64,000 nt of DNA from Pigmentiphaga sp. (GTDB lineage Bacteria > Pseudomonadota > Gammaproteobacteria > Burkholderiales > Burkholderiaceae_B), in the NCBI GenBank assembly GCA_023228945.1, contig JALOAI010000011.1, positions 62,001 to 126,000 of the forward strand, written 5' to 3'. A program made the position numbers and the translations under genes. The notes under the pieces are model-generated. The model was not told the DNA's origin and searched no databases. It saw only the letters and a program-made list of their open reading frames with translations. Positions within the stretch are counted from its first letter, which is position 1. Each line of letters starts with the position of its first letter. This document shows, one piece after another, positions 35,611 to 43,328 of the stretch.

Positions 35611-35842
35611 CAAGGAAACGCCGGGCCGCCCCAAGTTTCCTTGACCCCCTCGGGGGGCCTGACGCGCGGCGGCAGGTATGGGGGCGCTCACAAGGAAACG
35701 CCGGGCCGTCCCAAGTTTCCTTGACCCCCTCGGGGGGCCTGACGCGTAGCGGCAGGTATGGGGGCGCTCACAAGGAAACGCCGGGCCGCCCCAAGTGTCC
35801 TTGACCCCCTCGGGGGCCTGACGCGTAGCGGCAGGTATGGGG
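35611..35842. repeat. Three-copy 80-bp terminator array with different arms between the LysR gene and minE
   Basis: Units start with CAAGGAAAC at 35611, 35691 and 35771. CAAGGAAAC pairs with GTTTCCTTG around the loop GCCGGGCCGCCCCAA (CCGTCCCAA in copy 2). The arms have no sequence in common with the TGCC/GGCA arms elsewhere, but the loop and the following C-run/G-run palindrome are conserved. Copy 3 has one arm mismatch (GTGTCCTTG). It fills a convergent gap. Confidence 0.9.
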
Positions 35843-35846
35843 GCTC

Positions 35847-36122
35847 TCAGGAGTTTTCTTCGGCGCCGGCGGGCGGCGGGATTTCGATTTTCACTTCCAG
35901 GACGTCGAGCGTATCCTGGCGCTCGAGGTTGACTTTGATGTCGTCGGAGTGAATCTTGACGTACTTCGAGATGACCTCAAGCAACTCGCGCTGCAACTGC
36001 GGCAGGTAGTCGGCTGACTGGCCGCGGCCCGAACGCTCGTGCGCCAGGATGATCTGCAGGCGCTCGCGGGCGACGTTGGCGGAGTTTTTCTTCTGGCCGA
36101 GAAAAAACGACAACAGCGACAT
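35847..36122 (-). CDS. minE: Cell division topological specificity factor MinE
   Basis: Stimulates MinD ATPase and drives pole-to-pole oscillation, restricting the MinC inhibitor to the poles. The 91-aa product has the N-terminal membrane-targeting/anti-MinCD region (SLLSFFLGQKKNSANVARERLQIILAHERS) and the beta-rich dimerisation domain (ELLEVISKYVKIHSDDIKVNLERQDTLDVLEVKIEIP). It starts 5 bases after minD. Confidence 0.97.
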   Translation of the reverse strand: MSLLSFFLGQKKNSANVARERLQIILAHERSGRGQSADYLPQLQRELLEVISKYVKIHSDDIKVNLERQDTLDVLEVKIEIPPPAGAEENS

Positions 36123-36127
36123 GGCTT

Positions 36128-36943
36128 TTACCTCCCGCCAAACAGGCGCTTGATCAGCCCCGGCTTTTCATAGTCGATGAAACGCATCGGACGGTCTTCG
36201 CCCAGGTAGCGGCTGATCACGTCTTGGTAGGCGTCGGCGACGTCGGTGTCCTTCAGGTGGATGGCGGGGATCCCCTGGTTGGAGGCATGAAGGACGTTCT
36301 CGGACTCGGGTATGACACCCAGCAGCTTGATGCGCAGGATGTCTTCGACGTCTTGCACCGACAGCATCTCGCCCGCCGCCACGCGCTTGGGGTTGTAGCG
36401 GGTGAGCAGCAGGTATTCCTTGACGGGCTCCTCGCCCTTGACCGCGCGCTGCGACTTGGACGACAAAATGCCGAGGATGCGGTCGGAGTCGCGCACCGAG
36501 GAAACCTCGGGGTTCGTGACCACCAGCGCGTCGTCGGCGAAATATGCCGCATGCAGGGCGCCCGATTCGATGCCAGCGGGCGAATCGCAGACGATGTATT
36601 CGAAACCCATGTCTTTGAGCGAATTGAGCACGCGTTCGACGCCGTCGCGGGTGAGGGCGTCTTTGTCGCGCGTTTGCGAGGCGGGCAGGATGTAGAGGTT
36701 ATCGAGCTGCTTGTCGCGGATCAGGGCCTGGTTGAGCGTGGCTTCGCCCTGGATGACATTGACGAAATCGTAGACCACGCGGCGTTCGCAACCCATGATC
36801 AGGTCGAGGTTGCGCAGGCCGACGTCGAAGTCGATGACGGCGGTTTTGTGGCCCCGCATGGCGAGGCCCGCGCAAAAACTGGCGCTGGTGGTGGTTTTGC
36901 CCACCCCGCCCTTGCCCGAGGTGACGACGACGATACGTGTCAT
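36128..36943 (-). CDS. minD: Septum site-determining ATPase MinD
   Basis: Deviant-Walker P-loop ATPase that recruits MinC to the membrane. The 271-aa product has GKGGVGKTTTSA (residues 9-20), FDVGLRNLDLIMG, YIVCDSPAGIESGA, and the C-terminal amphipathic membrane-targeting helix (GLIKRLFGGR). Its start lies 109 bp downstream of minC. Confidence 0.97.
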   Translation of the reverse strand: MTRIVVVTSGKGGVGKTTTSASFCAGLAMRGHKTAVIDFDVGLRNLDLIMGCERRVVYDFVNVIQGEATLNQALIRDKQLDNLYILPASQTRDKDALTRDGVERVLNSLKDMGFEYIVCDSPAGIESGALHAAYFADDALVVTNPEVSSVRDSDRILGILSSKSQRAVKGEEPVKEYLLLTRYNPKRVAAGEMLSVQDVEDILRIKLLGVIPESENVLHASNQGIPAIHLKDTDVADAYQDVISRYLGEDRPMRFIDYEKPGLIKRLFGGR

Positions 36944-37052
36944 GACGTGAGGATCCTTGTTGGTTGGTTGCGTGGGGGTAACCCGGGAGGCTTTGCGCGC
37001 GGCGTCCGCTCGGGACGGGCGGGGTTGGCGTGATGGTTTGACGGCCATGGCG

Positions 37053-37919
37053 CTAGATCACCAGAGCCTGCAGCTGCAACTGCCCATCGCGCAGCCGCAC
37101 GGTGGCCGGCTTTTGATGGATGTCGGTGGGCAAGCGGGTTTCGATCACCCGATACACGCCGGCCACGGCCACCAGCTCGGCGTCGAGCTGGGTGGCGAAA
37201 ATGCGGGCGCCTTCGTCGCCGCGGGCGCCCGCCATGGCTTTGCCGCGCAGGGCGCCATACACGTGGATGTTGCCGTCGGCGATGACTTCGGCGCCCGGGC
37301 TGACCATGCCGATCACCACGAGATCGGCCTGGCGGGCATACACTTTTTGACCCGAGCGCAGCGAGCGGTCGAGGATGAGGGTGGGGCGGGTGAATTCGCC
37401 GGCCGTGGGTACGGGATTGCTCGGCGCGGGCACGACGACAAGGCCTTCGCCGGCAGCCACGGAAGCGGCGCTTTGGGCCTCGGGAGCCGCCGGCGGCTCG
37501 CTTGCGTCTGGTTCCGGCGGGGCGGCCGGAGAGATCTCGGCGACGCCAGCGGCATCGCGTGCCAGCGCGACCGGCGCCTCGCCGCCGTCGTCGGTGGGCG
37601 CGACCGCGGGCGCGCCCCCTCCCACCGTGACGCAACTGAGGCCGGCGGCCGAGATGCTGTCGCGCAGGGCATCCGGTGCGCTCACGCCAACCAAAGCCAG
37701 GCCGCGCTGCCGGATGACGCTGGCCAGCGCCTGCCAGTCGGTGGCTTGCTCCAGCGCCTGGGCATCGATCACCGTGGGTTCGTCAATGAAAAAATCACCG
37801 GCGGCGTCGAGGCGGGCCTCGAGGGCCGCGACCAGCGCGGCGGCGTCGGAAGAGCGTAGCACCAGGCGCAAGGCATAGAGCGAGGCGCTTTTGAAGTCCA
37901 GTACGGCAGGAACGTTCAC
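37053..37919 (-). CDS. minC: Septum site-determining protein MinC (GTG start preferred)
   Basis: Inhibitor of FtsZ polymerisation. The N-terminal MinC_N domain (AVLDFKSASLYALRLVLRS...) is joined by a long Ala/Pro-rich linker (about residues 130-185) to the C-terminal beta-helix (LILDRSLRSGQKVYARQADLVVIGMVSPGAEVIADGNIHVYGALRGKAMAG). The linker is longer than in E. coli. The GTG at 37919 was preferred because it aligns with the known family start. An ATG at 37952 directly abuts a -10-like TAGAAT (minus strand, 37951-37956) and would add 11 residues. Confidence 0.93.
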   Translation of the reverse strand: MNVPAVLDFKSASLYALRLVLRSSDAAALVAALEARLDAAGDFFIDEPTVIDAQALEQATDWQALASVIRQRGLALVGVSAPDALRDSISAAGLSCVTVGGGAPAVAPTDDGGEAPVALARDAAGVAEISPAAPPEPDASEPPAAPEAQSAASVAAGEGLVVVPAPSNPVPTAGEFTRPTLILDRSLRSGQKVYARQADLVVIGMVSPGAEVIADGNIHVYGALRGKAMAGARGDEGARIFATQLDAELVAVAGVYRVIETRLPTDIHQKPATVRLRDGQLQLQALVI

Positions 37920-37950
37920 AGGAAATCCGACAGGCAACGATAAACCTGTC

Positions 37951-37956
37951 ATTCTA
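37951..37956 (-). promoter_or_regulatory. Putative -10 element of the minCDE operon
   Basis: TAGAAT on the minus strand places a transcription start near 37944, about 25 bases before the GTG chosen for minC. The -35 region (CCCGCA at 17 bp spacing) is a poor match, so the element is tentative. Confidence 0.35.
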
Positions 37957-38070
37957 GAGGATGTCGGCCGACTTGCGGGTCGGCGGAGCGTCCAGATGTA
38001 AACGCCTAGTATCGCAAGCCAGCGGGACGCTGGCGCCCGCAACGCCAGGCCGTCTCGAATGTGCGGGAGC

Positions 38071-38121
38071 GCCAGCGGCGCCGCCCGTCCGCGGGCGCGG
38101 AATCCGGGAGGCGCCGCTGGC
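38071..38121. repeat. 12-bp perfect inverted repeat between leuA and minC
   Basis: GCCAGCGGCGCC (38071-38082) and GGCGCCGCTGGC (38110-38121) are separated by 27 bases. It lies 45 bases beyond the leuA stop and 120 bp before the minC promoter region. It has no T-run, so it may be a Rho-type end, an mRNA-stabilising stem or a binding site. Confidence 0.5.
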
Positions 38122-38165
38122 TTGCCGGTCCCGTCGCCAGGGTGGGATCGGTGCCGGGGGGCGGA

Positions 38166-39866
38166 TCAGGCGGCGTCGGCCTCCGCCTCGACCTCGGTGC
38201 CTGTCTGCAGGTGGCGGTTAACCGCCGTGAGCACCGCCTGGAACGACGCCGTCACGATATCGCGATGAACGCCGACGCCGAAGCCGGTGTTCGAGTCGCC
38301 CAGCCGCAACTCCACATAGCAGGCGGCCTGGGTGTTGGTGCCGGTGCCGATGGCGTGCTCGTGGTAGTCCATGATCCGCACCGGCAGGCCGAGCGCATCC
38401 ACAAATGCCGAAATCGCACCATCGCCCTGGCCGTTGACCACGCGGGTCTCGCCGTCGTGCTCGAGCTCGACTTCGATGCTGAACTGGCGGCCTTCGCCGG
38501 CACGCGGATCGCCGATGATCTGATGCCGCACGAGCTGCCACGGGCGATTGCATTCCAGATACTCGCGGCTGAACAGCGCGTAGACTTCGTCGGCCTTGAC
38601 CTCCCGGCCGGTGCTGTCGGTGACTTGCTGCACCGCGCGGCTGAACTCGATCTGCAGGCGACGCGGCAGATCGAGACCATGCTCGGTATAGAGCAGGTAC
38701 GATACGCCGCCCTTGCCGGACTGGCTGTTGACCCGGATCACGGCGTCGTAGGTGCGGCCGAGATCCGCCGGATCGATCGGGAGGTAGGGGACTTCCCATA
38801 CCGCATCGGCCTTTTGCTGGGCGAAGCCCTTCTTGATGGCATCCTGGTGCGAACCCGAGAACGCCGTGAAGACGAGATCGCCCACATAGGGGTGGCGGGG
38901 GTGTACCGGCAACTGGTTGCAATACTCCACGCAGCGGCGCACGTCGTCGATGTCGGAGAAGTCGAGGCCGGGATGCACGCCCTGGGTGTAGAGGTTGAGC
39001 GCCAGCGTGACGAGGTCGACGTTGCCGGTGCGCTCGCCATTGCCGAACAGGCAGCCTTCCACCCGGTCGGCGCCGGCCATCACGGCGAGTTCGGCGGCGG
39101 CCACGGCGGTGCCGCGGTCGTTGTGCGGATGCACGCTGAGGATGATCGAATCACGGCGAGCCAGGTTGCGGTGCATCCATTCGATCTGGTCGGCATACAG
39201 ATTGGGCGTGGTGGCCTCGATGGTGGCCGGCAGGTTGAGGATCATCTTGCGCTCCGGGGTGGGGTCCCAGGCGTCGGCCACCGCGTTGCTGACCTCGAGC
39301 GCGAACTCGGGCTCGGTGGTGCTGAAAACTTCAGGCGAGTACTGGAACACCCATTCGGTTTCGGGATGCCGGGCCGTGAGCTCTTTGATCAGCAGGGTGC
39401 CCTGGATGGCGATCTGCTTGACCTGTTCGCGATCCATATTGAAGACGATCTTGCGGAAGGCGGGCGCACACGCGTTGTACAGGTGGACGATGACGCGGCG
39501 CGCGCCGACCGCGGATTCGATGCTGCGGGCGATGAGATCGTCGCGCGACTGAGTGAGGACCTCGATGGTAACGCCCTCGGGCACGCGATCCTCATCCACC
39601 AGCTTGCGGACGAAGTCGAAATCGGTCTGGGACGCCGACGGAAAGCCCACTTCGATTTCCTTGAGGCCGATCTGCACGAGTTTTTCAAAGAAACGGAGCT
39701 TGCGCTCGACGCTCATGGGCTCGATCAGCGACTGGTTGCCGTCGCGCAGATCGGTGCTCATCCAGATGGGCGGCTGGGTGATGCGGTTGCTGGGCCAGGT
39801 GCGTTCGGCAAAATCGCGGTCGAACGGCACGAAAGGGATGTACTTGGTGGCGGGATTCTTGAGCAT
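38166..39866 (-). CDS. leuA: 2-Isopropylmalate synthase (class 2 LeuA)
   Basis: Condenses acetyl-CoA with 2-ketoisovalerate, the first committed step to leucine. The 566-aa length and sequence belong to the TIGR00970 (class 2) group. The TIM-barrel carries STDLRDGNQSL near residue 37, the metal-binding HPHNDRGTAVA and the GNGERTGNVDLVTLALNLY block. The C-terminal LeuA dimer/allosteric domain for leucine feedback (from about residue 430) is complete. AGGAGGCGACATG gives an excellent ribosome site. A long leader with a leucine-rich short ORF precedes it. Confidence 0.96.
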   Translation of the reverse strand: MLKNPATKYIPFVPFDRDFAERTWPSNRITQPPIWMSTDLRDGNQSLIEPMSVERKLRFFEKLVQIGLKEIEVGFPSASQTDFDFVRKLVDEDRVPEGVTIEVLTQSRDDLIARSIESAVGARRVIVHLYNACAPAFRKIVFNMDREQVKQIAIQGTLLIKELTARHPETEWVFQYSPEVFSTTEPEFALEVSNAVADAWDPTPERKMILNLPATIEATTPNLYADQIEWMHRNLARRDSIILSVHPHNDRGTAVAAAELAVMAGADRVEGCLFGNGERTGNVDLVTLALNLYTQGVHPGLDFSDIDDVRRCVEYCNQLPVHPRHPYVGDLVFTAFSGSHQDAIKKGFAQQKADAVWEVPYLPIDPADLGRTYDAVIRVNSQSGKGGVSYLLYTEHGLDLPRRLQIEFSRAVQQVTDSTGREVKADEVYALFSREYLECNRPWQLVRHQIIGDPRAGEGRQFSIEVELEHDGETRVVNGQGDGAISAFVDALGLPVRIMDYHEHAIGTGTNTQAACYVELRLGDSNTGFGVGVHRDIVTASFQAVLTAVNRHLQTGTEVEAEADAA

Positions 39867-39948
39867 GTCGCCTCCTGGGCTGGGACGAGAACAAATGAGA
39901 CAGGACCAATATGACCGCGCTGCTACCCTGGCGGGCGCGCGCGGAAAT

Positions 39949-40118
39949 GTGGCACAAGGGAAATGGCTGCCGAACTGCCACGAGCGCGAGGCTCAGCAGC
40001 CGATCGGTAGGTCTAGCAGGAGACGCAGCGGGAAGCGCGCATGACGATGGGCCACCGCGCAAGCAGGCCCGCGCAGCAAGGGCGCGAGGTGCAAAGCGAA
40101 GGTAGTGGTGGCGGGCAT
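39949..40118 (-). promoter_or_regulatory. Candidate leucine leader: Leu-rich short ORF and competing stems upstream of leuA
   Basis: On the minus strand a 41-codon ORF (40118 to 39993) ends in RFPLRLLLDLPIGC and is rich in leucine; a GTG at 40055 would give a 20-residue version. Downstream, two stems exclude each other: GCAGCC (39996-40001) with GGCTGC (39965-39970), and TGCCAC (39976-39981) with GTGGCA (39949-39954). This resembles ribosome-mediated attenuation. A clear ribosome site and a T-run after the second stem are missing, so it is tentative. Confidence 0.4.
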
Positions 40119-40150
40119 GCGGCTAAAATGAGATGTCTGAAAGACACCCC

Positions 40151-40201
40151 AGTCTAGCAAGTCTTGGAATATCTTGCAAACAAAAGCGCACATGCTAGAG
40201 T
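40151..40201. promoter_or_regulatory. Back-to-back leuA and bepA promoters sharing one palindromic -35
   Basis: TTGCAA (40174-40179) is its own reverse complement. Leftwards it is 17 bp from TAGACT (minus strand, 40151-40156), toward leuA. Rightwards it is 16 bp from TAGAGT (40196-40201), toward bepA. Both -10 hexamers match four of six consensus bases. The rest of the 406-bp gap holds the leuA leader and, at 40219-40239, an ACTCCCC/GGGGAGT hairpin in the bepA leader. Confidence 0.5.
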
Positions 40202-40272
40202 TTCCGGCTGCGCCGGGAACTCCCCGCAGCCGGGGGAGTCAGCGAGGGAGTGCCGGCCGCGAGTACTTGGAG

Positions 40273-41784
40273 ATGAAGGCTGTGAAAACACCGCGCGCAT
40301 ATCCTGGCCCGGTATGGCGCCGAATCCTGGCCGCCTGCCTGTTGCCGCCGCTGATGCTGATGCCGCTGGCGGCCGCCGCGCAACCGGCCGGTCTGCCCAG
40401 CCTGGGCGACGCTTCGGCGGCCACGCTCTCGCCGCGCGTCGAGCAGCGCCTGGGCGATGCCTTGATGGCCGAGGGGCGCTTCGACCCCACCTATATCGAC
40501 GATCCTTCGGTCAACCAGTATCTCTCCACCATGGCCGATCGCCTGGCGCAGCATGCCGCTGGCGGGCCGCCCACGGTCCAGGCGTTCAGCATCCGCGATC
40601 CGTCGATCAACGCCTTCGCCATGCCGGGGGGCTATATCGGCGTGCATTCGGGGCTGGTCACCGCCACCGCCAGCGAATCGGAATTGGCCGGCGTGGTGGC
40701 CCACGAAATCGCCCACGTCACCCAGCGCCACGTGGCGCGAGGCCTGGCCCAGCAAGGGCAAAGCTCGCTGATGCTGCTCGGCCTGATGCTGGGGTCGCTG
40801 GCCGCCGCCGCGGCCGGGGCCGGGCAGTTGGCCATGGGCGCCGCCGCCTTCGGCCAGGCCGCGGTGATCAGCTCGCAGTTGTCGTTTTCGCGGGAGGCCG
40901 AACGAGAGGCCGATCGGGTCGGCATCCAGATGATGGAAGGCGCCGGCTACGATCCTTCCGGCATGGCTTCGATGTTCGGCCGCATGATGCAATTGTCGCG
41001 TTTCAACCAGGTCCGCGGCCCGGGATACGCCAGCACCCACCCCTTGAGCCTCGACCGCATGTCCGATATGCAAAACCGCGTAGGACGGTCGGGGATGCGC
41101 GGCGACGGTGATTCCGATACCTATGCCTTCGTGCGCGCCAAGCTGCTCGTGCTCCAGGCCAACACCGGCCAAACCATCGATCCGGTGCTGCAGCTGCAGT
41201 CGGAGGCCGAAGGGGCGAACGGTACGCGGGCGGCGGCGGCCTGGTATGGCGTGGCGCAGCGCAGACTGATCCAGGGCGACCCGGGTTCGGCGGGCGAGGC
41301 CTTGAAGCAGGCCCAGGCCACCGGAGTGGAGCACCCGATGCTGGCGCAGTTGCAAGCCGAATGGCTGGCGGCGTCCGGCCAGATCGGCGAGGCGCTGGCG
41401 GTCACGGTCAAGGGCATCAAGCGCTGGCCCAACGATCGCGGACTCGCGATTGCCCATGCCCGATTGTTGCAGCAGGCGGGGCGCGATCGCGACGCCACGG
41501 TTTTTTTGGCTCAAACGATCAAACGCTGGCCCGAAGTCGAGCCCGCGCTTTACCGCATGGCGGCCGAATCGCAGGCGAGGCTGGGCGAGCGCATGGCCGA
41601 GGCACGCAGCATGGCCGACTACTACGCCCGCATCGGCGCCTGGCCGGCCGCGCTGGACCAGATGCGGCGCGCGCGCGCCGCGTCGAACGACTTCCACCAG
41701 CAATCGGTGCTGGACGCCCGCATTCATGAGATCCAGCGCCGCATCGAAGAGGATAGGGCCTTGCTGGCGGAGTTCCGGCGCTAG
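40273..41784 (+). CDS. bepA: M48 periplasmic metalloprotease/chaperone, BepA-like
   Basis: BepA (YfgC) guards outer-membrane protein assembly, degrading stalled LptD and helping maturation. The 503-aa product has a signal peptide (hydrophobic LAACLLPPLMLMPLAAAAQ, cleaved near residue 36-38), an M48 domain with zinc motif HEIAHVTQRH (H144, H148) and a downstream glutamate ligand region (REAEREADRVG). The C-terminal half is TPR-like helical. A GTG nine bases inside (reading MKTPRAYPG) is better placed relative to GGAG and may be the real start; the signal peptide is unaffected. Confidence 0.9.
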   Translation: MKAVKTPRAYPGPVWRRILAACLLPPLMLMPLAAAAQPAGLPSLGDASAATLSPRVEQRLGDALMAEGRFDPTYIDDPSVNQYLSTMADRLAQHAAGGPPTVQAFSIRDPSINAFAMPGGYIGVHSGLVTATASESELAGVVAHEIAHVTQRHVARGLAQQGQSSLMLLGLMLGSLAAAAAGAGQLAMGAAAFGQAAVISSQLSFSREAEREADRVGIQMMEGAGYDPSGMASMFGRMMQLSRFNQVRGPGYASTHPLSLDRMSDMQNRVGRSGMRGDGDSDTYAFVRAKLLVLQANTGQTIDPVLQLQSEAEGANGTRAAAAWYGVAQRRLIQGDPGSAGEALKQAQATGVEHPMLAQLQAEWLAASGQIGEALAVTVKGIKRWPNDRGLAIAHARLLQQAGRDRDATVFLAQTIKRWPEVEPALYRMAAESQARLGERMAEARSMADYYARIGAWPAALDQMRRARAASNDFHQQSVLDARIHEIQRRIEEDRALLAEFRR

Positions 41785-41840
41785 GGTTGCGCGTCGGTGG
41801 CTCGAGCCAGGGTTCGGTACTTGGGGTGGCGGACGCGTGG

Positions 41841-43328
41841 TCAATTGGCCGCGCCGCGGCCCAGCGCCCGCGCCACCGCGTCTTCCCATTCGGCGATCCG
41901 CGCTTCGGCGGCGGAGCGCGATAACGTGGGCACAAAGGTGCGATCGGCTTGCCAGAGATGGGCGATGTCGTTCGTGTCGCGATACAGCCCGCAGCCCAGC
42001 CCGGCCAGATAGGCGGCGCCCAGGGCGGTGGTTTCCAGGACTTTGGGCCGCACCACCGGCAGGCCGAGCAGATCGGCCTGGAACTGCATGAGCAGGTCGT
42101 TGGCGCTGGCGCCGCCGTCTACCTTGAGCACGCCGTGGGTGTGCAGCCCGCCCATGGCGCGCAGCAGCGCCGTGCTTTGGAAAGCGATGGATTCGAGGGC
42201 GGCGCGGGCGATATGGGCGAGGGTGCTGCCGCGCGTCAGCCCGGTGATGGTGCCCGTGGCCGTCGGCTCCCAGTAGGGGGCGCCCAGGCCGGTAAAGGCG
42301 GGAATGAAGGTCACGCCGCCGGCGTCGGGCACCGAGGCCGCCAGGGCCTGGACGTCGGCCGAGGTTTCGATAGCATGCAGATTGTCGCGCAGCCACTGCA
42401 CGACGGCGCCGCCGATGAAGACGCTGCCCTCCATGGCGTAGGCCGGCTGGCCGGCCTGCCATTGTGCCGCCGGGGTGGTGAGCAATCCGGTATCGGAGAA
42501 CTCGGGGCGCGAACCGGTATGGCGCAGCATGAAGCAGCCGGTGCCGTAGGTGTTCTTCACCGCCCCGGCGTCGAAGCAGGCCTGGCCGAACAGAGCGGCC
42601 TGCTGGTCGCCGGCGATGCCCGTGAGCGGGATCGCCGCGCCCAGCAGGTCGGCCCGAATCGCGCCGAAGTCGTGGCTGGAGGGATGGACATCGGGGAGCA
42701 GTTCGGCGGGAATATCCAGCGCCTGCAGCAGCCAGGGATCCCAGCGCTGTTCCTCGAGGTTCCAGAGCAGGGTGCGGGCGGCATTGGTAACGTCGGTGAC
42801 ATGGCGGCCATCGCCGAGGTTCCAGGCCAGCCAGCTGTCGATGGTGCCGAAGGCAAGCTCGCCCCGCCGGGCCGCTTCGCGCGCGCCCGGTATGTGTTCC
42901 AGCAGCCAGGCGATCTTGGTGCCCGAAAAGTACGGGTCGACCACCAGGCCCGTGCGGCGCCGGATTTCGTCGGCCAGGCCATCGGCCGCCAGTCTGGCGC
43001 AGAGCGGCTGGGTGCGGCGGTCTTGCCAGACGATGGCGCGGTGGATGGGCTCGCCGGTGTCGCGGCGCCAGATCACGGTGGTTTCGCGTTGGTTGGTGAT
43101 GCCGGCCGCCAGCACCTGGCTGGCGTCGATGCCCGCTTGGCGCAAGGCGGCCTGGGCGGTGTCGCGCTGCGTGCGCCAGATCTCCCGGGGATCGTGCTCG
43201 ACCCAGCCCGGACGCGGGTAATGTTGGGTGAATTCACGCTGCGCGATGGCCAGCGGATTGCCGCTGGTATCGAACACGATGGCGCGGGAACTCGACGTGC
43301 CCTGGTCGAGGGCCAGCAGATAGCTCAT
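41841..43328 (-). CDS. glpK: Glycerol kinase
   Basis: FGGY-family kinase making glycerol-3-phosphate, 495 aa. The N-terminal LALDQGTSSSRAIVFD phosphate loop, catalytic region WQDRRT, TYGTGCFMLRHTG and the C-terminal KVDGGASANDLLMQFQADLLG signature are all present. Its ATG overlaps the glpD stop (ATGA), so kinase and dehydrogenase are coupled. No glpF transporter or glpR repressor gene is adjacent. Confidence 0.96.
   Translation of the reverse strand: MSYLLALDQGTSSSRAIVFDTSGNPLAIAQREFTQHYPRPGWVEHDPREIWRTQRDTAQAALRQAGIDASQVLAAGITNQRETTVIWRRDTGEPIHRAIVWQDRRTQPLCARLAADGLADEIRRRTGLVVDPYFSGTKIAWLLEHIPGAREAARRGELAFGTIDSWLAWNLGDGRHVTDVTNAARTLLWNLEEQRWDPWLLQALDIPAELLPDVHPSSHDFGAIRADLLGAAIPLTGIAGDQQAALFGQACFDAGAVKNTYGTGCFMLRHTGSRPEFSDTGLLTTPAAQWQAGQPAYAMEGSVFIGGAVVQWLRDNLHAIETSADVQALAASVPDAGGVTFIPAFTGLGAPYWEPTATGTITGLTRGSTLAHIARAALESIAFQSTALLRAMGGLHTHGVLKVDGGASANDLLMQFQADLLGLPVVRPKVLETTALGAAYLAGLGCGLYRDTNDIAHLWQADRTFVPTLSRSAAEARIAEWEDAVARALGRGAAN

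Noticed and set aside
10336..35842. CRISPR-like arrays
   Set aside because: Units abut directly with no unique spacers, the period is about 80 bp and no cas genes are present.
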